Source: CAYTXJ01 sp965613025 (GTDB taxonomy: Bacteria; Desulfobacterota; DSM-4660; Desulfatiglandales; JALVMZ01). From it: a DNA stretch of 29,339 nucleotides. The notes under the pieces are model-generated. The model was given only the letters and a program-made list of their open reading frames with translations. It made no database searches and was not told the origin of the DNA. The stretch is from assembly GCA_965613025.1 (NCBI GenBank), contig CBFDUE010000025.1:1-29339 (forward strand), written 5' to 3'. Every line of letters starts with the position of its first letter. Within the stretch, counting starts at the first letter, position 1. Below, piece by piece: positions 16,437 through 23,944 of this stretch. The position numbers and the translations under genes are program-made.

Positions 16437-18329
16437 CTATACCCCAGGCATATTCCAGATATCCTTCTTAAAGAACTCCCACTCTTCAGTTTCAGGATTC
16501 ATCTTGCAGTTTACAAAGCAGAGCCAGTTGTCATTATCCATCTTGGGGCAATCGGTCCTGAAATAGTATCCGGGCCATCTGGTCTCTTCTCTAAATAACA
16601 CCGCTCTCATATGTGCCTCTGCCTGATAGGTCCTGTGGATATTCTCCCAGCACCTCATAAGCTCATGGAGATTCCTGGCGCCCTGTTTCTGTGAGTCTTC
16701 CTTCAGGAACTTCATTAGCTGGAGGCCTCTTTCAAGCAGGGTCTTAGAGGTCTTGAACTGGCAAGAGACTCCACCTGCATACTCATCCATTATCTTCTGA
16801 AGCCTGTGCAGATACTGCCTGGGCATGATATATTCGGTATTCACTTCGGGATCAGTGTATTTATCCTTGTTCTCCTCAAATCTGTCCAAGGGAGATAGGA
16901 TCTTCTTCTTAAGCTCCTCTACCTTTGCCATGTCCACATTGGGCTCCTGACCCTTCTCTAAGATGTATTTGATTGCCTGCTTACCAGCTATCCTGCCTTC
17001 GGTGTGTGAGCCTGAGGAGAACTTATGGCTGGAAGCCCCTGATGCATCGCCCACTGCAAAGAGCCCCTCTACTGTGGTCATATTGGTGTATCCCCACTTA
17101 TAGGGAGTATCCAGATCTTCTGGGCCACTTACCCATGCACCAGATGCACCGGAATGGGAACCAATAAAATATGGTTCACACGGGGCTATCTCAGAGTGCT
17201 CCTCTTCGGGCTTAATATTCAGTGCCGCCCAGAGTATGGCCTGAGATATGGTCATATCCAGGAAGTCTTCCCATGCCTCACTCTCAAGCTCCTTCATCTT
17301 CTTCTTAAAGGCCTTTGGATCATCCTTATACTCCTCTGCCAGCTTCTGGATTGCCTCATGGGTCTCCATATAAAGAGGTCCTTTTCCTGCCTCCAGGTCT
17401 ATCATACCCAGATAGTTCCTGAGGTTTGCTGGAATAGGCTTTGTAAGGCCATATGGAGCCCAGTTCTGAAGCTCATCAGCATGCTCTACCATGTAATCAC
17501 CACCACCAGCACTTACAGCCCTGGACTTAAACAGCAAGAACCATGCACCTACAGGCCCATATGCATCCTTAAATCTTACAGGGATAAACCTGACCTCCTG
17601 GCAGGTCATCTCTGCTCCTGCCTTAATGGTGAAATAGGCGCTGGAACCTGTGTTGAATGGCGGATACCAGGATCTACCAAATCCTTCACCCACTGACCTG
17701 GGTCTAAATACATGAACCGCACCACCCATTCCCACAATCACTGCCTTTGCCTTGAAGACATAGAACTTGTTCTCTCTCACACTGAATCCAACAGCACCCA
17801 CAATCCTGTTACCATCAAGCAGAGGCTCAACCACAAATACCCTTTCATAGATCTCACCGCCTGCGTCAGCAATGGCATTCTTGGCAGCCTCTGCAATTAT
17901 GATCTTATAGGACTCACCGTTTATCATAAGCTGCCAACGGCCTTCATGCACATATTTGCCCTGCTCATCCTTCCATATCCTTAAACCCCATTTCTCAAAC
18001 AGATGCACAGTTCCATCCACATGTCTTGCAATATTATAGACCAGATCCTCTCTGGAAATCCCCATGAGGTCCTGTCTCACGTACTGGACATAGTCTTCAG
18101 GGGTGTTATCTCCCTCTGCTATACCGATATACTGGTTGATAGCAGACAGACCCATTGCCACTGCACCACTTCTGTCCATAGCGGCCTTATCCACCAGGAC
18201 TACTTTTAGGCCATTCTTCTTTGCCCAATAAGATGCCTCAGTGGCTGCACCACATGCCGAAAACCCCCCACCAAGGATCAGGAGGTCGGTAGTGACTTCT
18301 ACGGTTTCAAAATCTTTTGATGTAGGCAT
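16437..18329 (-). CDS. aprA: Adenylylsulfate (APS) reductase, alpha subunit
   Basis: FAD-containing catalytic subunit that reduces APS to sulfite and AMP in the cytoplasm (dissimilatory sulfate reduction). The 630 residues match the family's usual 620-670. FAD binding is at LLILGGGFSACGAATEASYWA (about 16-36), of the fumarate-reductase/succinate-dehydrogenase flavoprotein type. AMDRSGAVAMGLSAINQYIG, RFIPVRFKDAYGPVGAWFLLFKS and FIGSHSGASGAWVSGPEDL are characteristic AprA blocks. It follows aprB by 19 bp. No sat gene is adjacent. A sulfur-oxidising (reverse) direction is theoretically possible for apr-qmo sets, but the window gives no sign of it. The assignment is very secure; physiological direction is inference. 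Confidence 0.97.
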   Translation of the reverse strand: MPTSKDFETVEVTTDLLILGGGFSACGAATEASYWAKKNGLKVVLVDKAAMDRSGAVAMGLSAINQYIGIAEGDNTPEDYVQYVRQDLMGISREDLVYNIARHVDGTVHLFEKWGLRIWKDEQGKYVHEGRWQLMINGESYKIIIAEAAKNAIADAGGEIYERVFVVEPLLDGNRIVGAVGFSVRENKFYVFKAKAVIVGMGGAVHVFRPRSVGEGFGRSWYPPFNTGSSAYFTIKAGAEMTCQEVRFIPVRFKDAYGPVGAWFLLFKSRAVSAGGGDYMVEHADELQNWAPYGLTKPIPANLRNYLGMIDLEAGKGPLYMETHEAIQKLAEEYKDDPKAFKKKMKELESEAWEDFLDMTISQAILWAALNIKPEEEHSEIAPCEPYFIGSHSGASGAWVSGPEDLDTPYKWGYTNMTTVEGLFAVGDASGASSHKFSSGSHTEGRIAGKQAIKYILEKGQEPNVDMAKVEELKKKILSPLDRFEENKDKYTDPEVNTEYIMPRQYLHRLQKIMDEYAGGVSCQFKTSKTLLERGLQLMKFLKEDSQKQGARNLHELMRCWENIHRTYQAEAHMRAVLFREETRWPGYYFRTDCPKMDNDNWLCFVNCKMNPETEEWEFFKKDIWNMPGV

Positions 18330-18348
18330 AACTCACTCCTCCTTATTT

Positions 18349-18807
18349 TTACTTCTTAGGTGTGGGAACTTCATCGAGTCCCAATGAAGCAGGTTCTGTT
18401 GCCAAAGCCTGACTGTTAATATCATCATGAGTAGGATATCCACCCAAAGGATCTGCTGAACCCTCTGGAGTTGTCCTGATGGGGAACTTGAATCTCTTAA
18501 TGGATCCATCCCTGAACTTCACTGTCCACATGATATCCTGAGATCCCCTAAGCGGTGTGGCACTGGCTCCCATGGGGATAAAATCAGCATAACCCCTGAC
18601 ATCCATTGCCTGCTGAGGGCAGATCTTCACACAGCACATGCACTCCCAGCACATCTGAGGATCCCTGTTATATGCCTTCATCTCTGTCCCAGTGACAGAG
18701 CCATCTTGATCAAGAACCATAAGATCATTGGGACAGATATACATACAGGCTGTCTTGTCTTGGCCTTTGCAACCATCACATTTCTCTCTGATCACATAAC
18801 TTGGCAT
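18349..18807 (-). CDS. aprB: Adenylylsulfate (APS) reductase, beta subunit
   Basis: Two-[4Fe-4S] ferredoxin-like subunit that feeds electrons to the AprA flavin. Cluster 1 cysteines include C10, C13, C21 and C25 (EKCDGCKG, then ACMYICPND). Cluster 2 includes C53, C56, C59 and C63 (CWECMCCVKICPQ). A C-terminal tail from about residue 100 (FPIRTTPEGSADP to the end) wraps AprA in known structures. The 152-aa length is normal. It is the first gene of the operon, with GGGAGG ahead of the ATG, and is driven by a promoter with perfect hexamers about 155 bp upstream, giving a long AT-rich leader. Confidence 0.97.
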   Translation of the reverse strand: MPSYVIREKCDGCKGQDKTACMYICPNDLMVLDQDGSVTGTEMKAYNRDPQMCWECMCCVKICPQQAMDVRGYADFIPMGASATPLRGSQDIMWTVKFRDGSIKRFKFPIRTTPEGSADPLGGYPTHDDINSQALATEPASLGLDEVPTPKK

Positions 18808-18960
18808 CCTTAACCTCCCTGCTTTAATAGATTTTTTAAAAGATATTTAAAAGAAAACTGAAAGAACCTCAAAAAGTATTAAAGATCTGCTTCTAACACC
18901 CCCTTTCTTTTTTAGATTTTTATTTTCAAAGAGCTTGTGCTTTTTTTAACAAAGTAGCTT

Positions 18961-18987
18961 ATTATATACCTTTTTAGTAGGTGTCAA
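18961..18987 (-). promoter_or_regulatory. Sigma-70-type promoter of the apr operon
   Basis: On the minus strand TTGACA (18982-18987) and TATAAT (18961-18966) both match consensus exactly, separated by 15 bp, which is short of the usual 16-18. The transcript would begin near 18954, leaving a leader of roughly 145 nt before aprB. The rest of 18808-19082 is very AT-rich with long T and A tracts, and also carries the start region of the divergent CoA-binding gene. I see no gene in it. Confidence 0.65.
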
Positions 18988-19082
18988 GAAAAATCGAAAA
19001 ATTTTTTTCATTTTTTTTCCTTTTTATTGACTAATTACCCATTATCTGTTTTCCTAATTTATGGAAAGGAGGCATGCAGGAA

Positions 19083-19532
19083 ATGGAAGAGGTGGTATGT
19101 GAATTACCTGATTATAATCCCCCTTCAGAGGAGGTCCAAGAAATTTTAAGGAGATATAGAAAGATCGCTGTGGTGGGGCTTTCCACTAAGCCTGAGAGGG
19201 ACAGTTACAGGGTTGCAAGGTATCTGATGGAAAATGGATTTGATATAACACCTGTAAATCCAGGGCATAAGGAGATATTGGGTAAAAGGTGCTATGCATC
19301 GCTAAAGGATATACCCTATGAGATTGAGGTTGTGGACATATTTTTAAACCCAAAGAGGATTCCTCCTGTGGTGGATCAGGCAATTGAGATAGGTGCAAAG
19401 GTGATATGGATGCAATTGGGGCTGGCACACAATGAGTCCGCAAAAAAGGCAAGAAATGCAGGAATTCAGGTGGTTATGAATATGTGTATAATGCAGGAAT
19501 TTGAAAAGATGAAGAAAAATCAGATGTTATAA
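19083..19532 (+). CDS. YccU-type CoA-binding domain protein
   Basis: A protein of about 149 aa made of a single Rossmann-like CoA-binding domain of the CoA_binding_2/YccU type. It shows the start RRYRKIAVVGLSTKPERDSYRVARYL, the family's VNPGHKEILGKRCYASLKDIP, and IWMQLGLAHNESAKKARNAGIQVVMNMCI. These proteins resemble the CoA-binding part of acyl-CoA synthetases but have no catalytic domain, and their role is unsettled. ATG 19083 is preferred because GGAGG lies 10 nt upstream; ATG 19074 would sit 1 nt from the Shine-Dalgarno sequence. It diverges from the apr operon. Its last 13 bp overlap the convergent epimerase gene. Confidence 0.85.
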   Translation: MEEVVCELPDYNPPSEEVQEILRRYRKIAVVGLSTKPERDSYRVARYLMENGFDITPVNPGHKEILGKRCYASLKDIPYEIEVVDIFLNPKRIPPVVDQAIEIGAKVIWMQLGLAHNESAKKARNAGIQVVMNMCIMQEFEKMKKNQML

Positions 19533-20482
19533 AATTCCTTATACCACCTTATAAACTTTTTGATACCTTCTTCTATCTGGGTCTTGGGGTAGAAGCCCAA
19601 AATCTCTTTTGCCTTTTTGATATCCGCAAAAGTCTCTTTCACATCCCCTGGTTGCATGGGCAAAAGCTCCTTTTTGGCCTCCATACCCAGCTCCTTCTCT
19701 ATTATGGATATGAATCTTAGAAGATCCACAGAGTCAGAATTTCCTATATTAAATATCTCATTTACCATATCATCCATTCTGATCGCTGAGACAGTGCCTT
19801 CAATTGCATCGTCAATATAGGTAAAATCCCTCTTCATATCACCATAATTAAATACCTTTATGGGTCTTCCATTTATTATGGCATCGGTGAAAAGGAATAG
19901 CGCCATATCTGGCCTTCCCCATGGCCCATATACGGTAAAATACCTGAGCCCTATACATGATATCCCATACAGATAATGATAGGCATGGGCCATCACCTCA
20001 TTTGCCTTTTTGGTAGCCCCATAAAGGGAGAGGGGGCTATCCACTCTGTCCTCCTCACTAAATGGCACCCTCCTGTTTGCCCCATATACAGAGGATGAGG
20101 ATGCATAGACTAAGTGCCTGACCTGAAATCTCCTACAGAGTTCAAGCACATTTAAAAATCCCTGTATATTGCTTCTTTCATAGGAGAAGGGATCTTTAAG
20201 GGAATGTCTAACACCTGCCTGAGCAGCCAGATTGCAGACCCGATCCATTTTATGAGATTTAAATATATCTTCCATGCCCTTATAATCGCTTATATCCATC
20301 TTATAAAATATAAAGTTCTGTTTGGATCTGAGTATCTCAAGTCTTGCCTCTTTTAATCTCACATCATAGTATGGGTTGATATTATCCACACCCACCACCC
20401 TATATCCCATCTCAAGCAGTCTCTTTGAAAGATGAAAACCTATAAAGCCTGCAGCCCCAGTAACCAAGATCGTCTCATTCAT
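19520..20482 (-). CDS. NAD-dependent epimerase, UDP-glucuronate 4-epimerase-like
   Basis: Extended short-chain dehydrogenase/reductase, 320 aa. NAD binding is GAAGFIG (9-15), and the catalytic set is S129-S130/Y154/K158 (YASSSSVYG, YGATKK). VDNINPYYDVRLKEARLE and the RYFTVYGPWGRPDMALFLFTDAI block are typical of the UDP-glucuronate 4-epimerase (CapI/LspL) group, which makes UDP-galacturonate for surface polysaccharide. GalE or dTDP-glucose dehydratase-type activity is less likely. An AGAAGG site precedes the ATG. An intrinsic terminator ends about 20 nt upstream and leaves no space for a separate promoter, so expression may rest on read-through from groEL or on a promoter inside the nearby miniature element. 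Confidence 0.88.
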   Translation of the reverse strand: MNETILVTGAAGFIGFHLSKRLLEMGYRVVGVDNINPYYDVRLKEARLEILRSKQNFIFYKMDISDYKGMEDIFKSHKMDRVCNLAAQAGVRHSLKDPFSYERSNIQGFLNVLELCRRFQVRHLVYASSSSVYGANRRVPFSEEDRVDSPLSLYGATKKANEVMAHAYHYLYGISCIGLRYFTVYGPWGRPDMALFLFTDAIINGRPIKVFNYGDMKRDFTYIDDAIEGTVSAIRMDDMVNEIFNIGNSDSVDLLRFISIIEKELGMEAKKELLPMQPGDVKETFADIKKAKEILGFYPKTQIEEGIKKFIRWYKEFYNI

Positions 20483-20496
20483 TTCCTTCTCCCATA

Positions 20497-20533
20497 AAAC
20501 AAAAAAGGAGGCTGTATCTTAGATACAACCCCC
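20497..20533 (-). terminator. Intrinsic terminator (or attenuator) after groEL, just upstream of the epimerase
   Basis: On the minus strand GGGGGTTGTATC and GATACAGCCTCC form a 12-bp stem with two G-U pairs around loop TAA, followed by TTTTTTGTTTT. It lies 170 bp beyond the groEL stop, past the miniature element. Its T-tract ends only about 15-20 nt before the epimerase start codon. Confidence 0.85.
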
Positions 20534-20561
20534 TTATCAGATTTTATACTGTTAAGTCAAT

Positions 20562-20681
20562 GAGAGCTTTGCATAACCCCTTTTTACACTGGGGGTTACA
20601 CCCCCAGACCCCCAAAAATTAACTTAAAATAACCCATAATTACAACTTTTTTCTGAGAGCTTTGAAAAATTCAAAGCTCTC
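20562..20681. mobile_element. Complete 120-bp MITE-like element with target duplication
   Basis: Termini are GAGAGCTTTG and CAAAGCTCTC, a perfect 10-bp inverted repeat. Immediately outside, AGTCAAT occurs on both sides (20555-20561 and 20682-20688), a likely 7-bp target duplication; if the TIR is read as 11 bp, the duplication is 5 bp. Inside one end is a second palindrome, GAGAGCTTTGAA with TTCAAAGCTCTC. The middle holds a GGGGGT/ACCCCC hairpin. It has no ORF. About 95% of the bases match the copy at 29230. It lies between groEL and its terminator. It would be mobilised in trans by a transposase not seen here. Confidence 0.8.
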
Positions 20682-20701
20682 AGTCAATACTGGTTGGCTT
20701 G

Positions 20702-22324
20702 TTACATCATACCGCCACCTGGAGGCATACCAGGCATCTCTTCTTTTTCCTCCTTTGGCTTTTCTGCAACCATTGCCTCTGTGATAAGCAGAAGGGATGC
20801 AACAGATGCGGCATTTTGAAGTGCAAATCTGACAACCTTTGTGGGATCAATGATTCCAGAACTTAACAGATTTTCAAACTCAAGGGTATCAGCATTAAAT
20901 CCATAATCATTCTTTCCCTCTTTTACCTTCTCAACCACAACAGAGCCCTCCATCCCTGCATTATTTGCAATCTGTTTAAGAGGCTCTTCCAGTGCCTTTC
21001 TTATTATTCCCACACCATACCTCTCATCTCCCTCTACCTTTAGTTTATCCAAGGCATCAATACACCTGATGAGAGCCACTCCACCACCTGGCACAATCCC
21101 CTCTTCTACTGCTGCCCTTGTGGCATTGAGTGCGTCTTCTACTCTCGCCTTCTTCTCTTTCATCTCTGGTTCTGTTGCCGCTCCCACATTGATAACCGCA
21201 ACTCCTCCCACCAGCTTTGCAAGCCTCTCCTGAAGTTTTTCTCTATCATAGTCAGAGGTGGTCTCTTCTATCTGCACCCTTATCTGTTTGACCCTTGCTT
21301 CCAGATCTTTTCTGCTACCTCCTCCATCCACTATGGTAGTATTATCTTTATCAATATTTACAATCTTTGCGGTTCCCAGATCATTTAAGGTGGCATTCTC
21401 CAGCTTCATCCCCATATCCTCTGAGATGACCCTTCCGCCTGTAAGGATCGCAATATCTTCAAGCATTGCCTTACGCCTTTCACCAAAACCAGGTGCCTTA
21501 ACCGCTGCACACTGTAGAGTGCCCCTCAGCTTATTCACCACCAGAGTGGCAAGTGCCTCACCTTCCACATCTTCAGCAATAATCAATAGCGGTCTTCCGG
21601 AACGTGCCACCTGTTCAAGCAGGGGAATAAGATCTTTCATGGAGCTTATCTTCTTTTCATGGCAAAGAATATAGGGGTCTTTTAAGGTTACCTGCATCTT
21701 TTCTGGATCTGTTACAAAATAGGGGCTCAGATAACCTCTATCAAACTGCATTCCTTCCACTATCTCCAGGGTAGTTTCCATACCCTTTGCCTCTTCAACA
21801 GTGATTACACCCTCTTTTCCCACCTTATTCATGGCCTCTGCGATGATGTTCCCGATGGTGGTATCATTGTTTGCTGAGATTGCCCCTACCTGGGCTATCT
21901 CTTCCTGATCCTTTGTAGGCTTGGATATCTTTTTGAGCTTTTCTACCACTGCCTCCACTGCCTTCTCTATCCCCCTCTTTATAGCCATAGGATTGATACC
22001 TGCTGCCACCAGTTTTGATCCCTCCCTATAGATGGCCTGAGCAAGCACAGTAGCTGTGGTGGTTCCATCTCCTGCCACATCAGATGTCTTGGATGCCACC
22101 TCTTTTACCATCTGGACACCCATATTTTCAAATTTGTCTTCCAGTTCAATCTCCTTTGCAACTGTAACCCCATCCTTTGTAATTAGTGGTGCACCAAATG
22201 TCTTTTCAATTATGACATTTCTTCCCCTCGGTCCTAAGGTGACTTTGACCGCATCTGCAAGGGTATCCACCCCTCTTAGAATTGCCTCTCTTGCCCTCTG
22301 ATCATATTTTATCAACTTTGGCAT
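20702..22324 (-). CDS. groEL: 60-kDa chaperonin GroEL
   Basis: ATP-driven folding chaperonin, 540 aa, forming the double ring that works with GroES. It shows KVTLGPRGRNVIIEKTFGAPLITKDGVTVAKEIELED, the ATP-site DVAGDGTTTATVLAQAI, the apical-domain VKAPGFGERRKAMLEDIAILTGG, and EEGIVPGGGVALIR near the end. The C terminus is the usual Gly-Met tail (MPGMPPGGGMM). AGGAGG precedes the ATG. It follows groES by about 25 bp. The 3' untranslated region holds the miniature element before the terminator at 20497-20533, so the element is transcribed with groEL. Confidence 0.98.
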   Translation of the reverse strand: MPKLIKYDQRAREAILRGVDTLADAVKVTLGPRGRNVIIEKTFGAPLITKDGVTVAKEIELEDKFENMGVQMVKEVASKTSDVAGDGTTTATVLAQAIYREGSKLVAAGINPMAIKRGIEKAVEAVVEKLKKISKPTKDQEEIAQVGAISANNDTTIGNIIAEAMNKVGKEGVITVEEAKGMETTLEIVEGMQFDRGYLSPYFVTDPEKMQVTLKDPYILCHEKKISSMKDLIPLLEQVARSGRPLLIIAEDVEGEALATLVVNKLRGTLQCAAVKAPGFGERRKAMLEDIAILTGGRVISEDMGMKLENATLNDLGTAKIVNIDKDNTTIVDGGGSRKDLEARVKQIRVQIEETTSDYDREKLQERLAKLVGGVAVINVGAATEPEMKEKKARVEDALNATRAAVEEGIVPGGGVALIRCIDALDKLKVEGDERYGVGIIRKALEEPLKQIANNAGMEGSVVVEKVKEGKNDYGFNADTLEFENLLSSGIIDPTKVVRFALQNAASVASLLLITEAMVAEKPKEEKEEMPGMPPGGGMM

Positions 22325-22349
22325 AAACTAAACCTCCTAAAACGATTTT

Positions 22350-22637
22350 TTATTCAACAATTGCCATTATATCCTCTTCCCTCATAATTAATCTCTCTTC
22401 CCCCTCTATCTGGATCTCTGTGCCTGCATATTTACCAAAAAGCACCTTATCACCTACCTTTACCTGAAGGGGTCTGAGGGAGCCATCATCAAGCCTCTTT
22501 CCCTCCCCAACAGCGATTACCTCTCCCTGTATGGGCTTTTCCTTTGCAGTATCAGGAATCACAATACCACCCTTTGTCTTTTCCTCCTCTTCTATCCTCT
22601 TTATGATCACCCTGTCATACAATGGCTTGATCTTCAT
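22350..22637 (-). CDS. groES: 10-kDa co-chaperonin GroES
   Basis: Lid of the GroEL chamber, 95 aa. It shows KIKPLYDRVIIKRIEEEEKTKGGIVIPDTAKEKP with the mobile loop (about residues 18-32), GEVIAVGEGKR, and VGDKVLFGKYAGTEI. AGGAGG precedes the ATG. The 76 bp between it and the upstream galE-like stop contain TTGACT but no CIRCE repeat (TTAGCACTC with GAGTGCTAA) and no clear sigma-32 pair, so its heat-shock control is not readable here. Confidence 0.98.
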   Translation of the reverse strand: MKIKPLYDRVIIKRIEEEEKTKGGIVIPDTAKEKPIQGEVIAVGEGKRLDDGSLRPLQVKVGDKVLFGKYAGTEIQIEGEERLIMREEDIMAIVE

Positions 22638-22713
22638 AAGTTACACCTCCTACTGAAAAAATTCGCTGTCAAAATAAGTCGTATATAAGAAAAGTCAAGG
22701 GGTAAAATTAAAT

Positions 22714-23676
22714 TTACTTACCAAATCTACCTATCCACCATCTGAGTGTCTTCTGAATTCCAATTTCAAGACTTGTCTTGGGAAACCATCCAAGTTCACT
22801 TCTTGCCTTTTCAATTAAGAGACAATTTTTGGGAATATCTCCAGGCCTTGCCCCCTCTCTCTTAGGCTCATAGAGCTCTTCAGATAGGTCAGGGATCAAT
22901 TCCTTAACCGCTCTGTAAATTACTCTATAGAGATGAAGGGTCTTGGTTCCTATCCCCGATCCAATATTGTAACTCTGTCCGCTTCCCTTACTAAGAGCAC
23001 AGAGATTGGCCTCTGCCACATCTTCCACAAAGCAGTAATCCCTTATCATTCCCTCTTCATCGTCAGGAAAGTGGTTAAGAACAGATACCCTTTGATTTAA
23101 TAGATTATTTATAAATATGGCAACGACCCCGGCCTCCCCCTTTGGAATCTGCCTTGGGCCATATATGTTTGAATACCTAAGCACAGTGTAGTCCAGGCCA
23201 TAGTGATGTCTATAAAAGTTCAGATAATATTCTGATACAAACTTAGATATGGCATATGGAGAAAGTGGATTTGGAGTGCGATCTTCTGAAACCGGTATCT
23301 TATCTGTATCCCCATATATGGCTCCTCCAGATGAGATAAATATGATCTTCTTAACCTTATATCTTACAGCCTGCTCCAAGATATTTAAAAGACCTTTTAT
23401 ATTTATATCCGCATCACCTATGGGGTCTTTTACAGAGTCAGGCACACTTATCTGGGCTGCATGGTGATTAATAATGTCTGGTCTTATCTCTTTAATTATA
23501 TCTCTTAGCATTTCAGACCTGATATCTATCTGAAAGAAGGTGCACTCAGGATTGAGATTTTCCCTCTTTCCGGTTGACAGATTATCCACTACCCATACCT
23601 TATATCCTTTATCTATATATATATCCACCACATGGGATCCAATAAAACCTGCCCCTCCAGTAACCAAGATCTTCAT
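22714..23676 (-). CDS. GalE-like NAD-dependent epimerase (UDP-glucose 4-epimerase family)
   Basis: Extended short-chain dehydrogenase/reductase of 320 aa. NAD binding is GGAGFIG (7-13), VDNLSTGKRENL follows, and the catalytic residues are Ser115-116/Tyr141/Lys145 (FISSGGAIYG, YAISK). LRYSNIYGPRQIPKGEAGVVAIFI and RDYCFVEDVAEANLCAL are typical of GalE/WbpP-like nucleotide-sugar epimerases. It interconverts UDP-glucose and UDP-galactose or a related pair for surface glycans; the exact substrate cannot be read from the sequence. It is a separate gene type from the epimerase at 19520, which has the CapI-like start. It lies on the same strand ahead of groES with a 76-bp gap and is divergent from the cysteine synthase fusion. 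Confidence 0.88.
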   Translation of the reverse strand: MKILVTGGAGFIGSHVVDIYIDKGYKVWVVDNLSTGKRENLNPECTFFQIDIRSEMLRDIIKEIRPDIINHHAAQISVPDSVKDPIGDADINIKGLLNILEQAVRYKVKKIIFISSGGAIYGDTDKIPVSEDRTPNPLSPYAISKFVSEYYLNFYRHHYGLDYTVLRYSNIYGPRQIPKGEAGVVAIFINNLLNQRVSVLNHFPDDEEGMIRDYCFVEDVAEANLCALSKGSGQSYNIGSGIGTKTLHLYRVIYRAVKELIPDLSEELYEPKREGARPGDIPKNCLLIEKARSELGWFPKTSLEIGIQKTLRWWIGRFGK

Positions 23677-23753
23677 ATCTCAGAGCCTCTATTTTTTGTT
23701 GAATTTTAATTTTTATTATGGTAATTATATTAGGTCAAATAAAAAGAGAGATT

Positions 23754-23781
23754 TTGGAATATTGGATATGCCAAATATAGT
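23754..23781 (+). promoter_or_regulatory. Candidate promoter for the cysteine synthase-CysRS fusion
   Basis: TTGGAA (23754-23759) is followed after 16 bp by TATAGT (23776-23781). The transcript would start near 23788 and have a leader of about 155 nt that contains the long hairpin at 23850-23896. Both hexamers are near consensus (4/6 and 5/6). Confidence 0.45.
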
Positions 23782-23849
23782 TAGAAATTCTTTCCTTCCT
23801 CCTAAACCTGATACCCTCTCCCCTTCTCTTTTAGTCTGTATATGTTAAT

Positions 23850-23896
23850 TCTCCTTTTAGGCGGTCTTCCCAGAGGGGGAATCGCCTGAAAGGAGA
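23850..23896 (+). promoter_or_regulatory. Long leader hairpin upstream of the fusion gene
   Basis: TCTCCTTTTAGGCG (23850-23863) pairs with CGCCTGAAAGGAGA (23883-23896) over 14 bp with one G-U pair. An inner TTCCC/GGGAA stem caps it with loop AGAGG. The 3' arm contains AAAGGAG. Directly after, GATATC occurs at 23895-23900 and 23911-23916, able to form an alternative small hairpin that competes for the foot of the main stem. No T-run follows, so it is not a classical terminator. A regulatory leader is possible; I do not recognise a known riboswitch class, and no T-box core (AGGGTGG-type) is present. Confidence 0.5.
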
Positions 23897-23944
23897 TATC
23901 TCAAAAAATTGATATCATTTTATCTAATTATGGAGTGTGGAAAG

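Noticed and set aside
17154..17696. A 180-codon open frame on the plus strand
   Set aside because: It is antisense to aprA with no recognisable motif; low stop density there follows from aprA codon use.
22638..22713. CIRCE or sigma-32 element before groES
   Set aside because: No TTAGCACTC/GAGTGCTAA pair is present. CTTGACT resembles a -35, but no suitable -10 (CCCAT-type or TATAAT) follows at the right distance.
23788..23944. T-box riboswitch for cysteine ahead of the fusion gene
   Set aside because: A CysRS-like gene with a long leader made this worth testing, but there is no AGGGTGG-type T-box core and no terminator/antiterminator pair with a T-run.
23909..23944. TTG start at 23909 for the fusion protein
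   Set aside because: The added residues (ISFYLIMECGK) do not resemble a cysteine synthase N terminus, and the AAGGAG is 14 nt away and inside a stem. ATG 23945 has GGAG at 9 nt and begins where homologues do.
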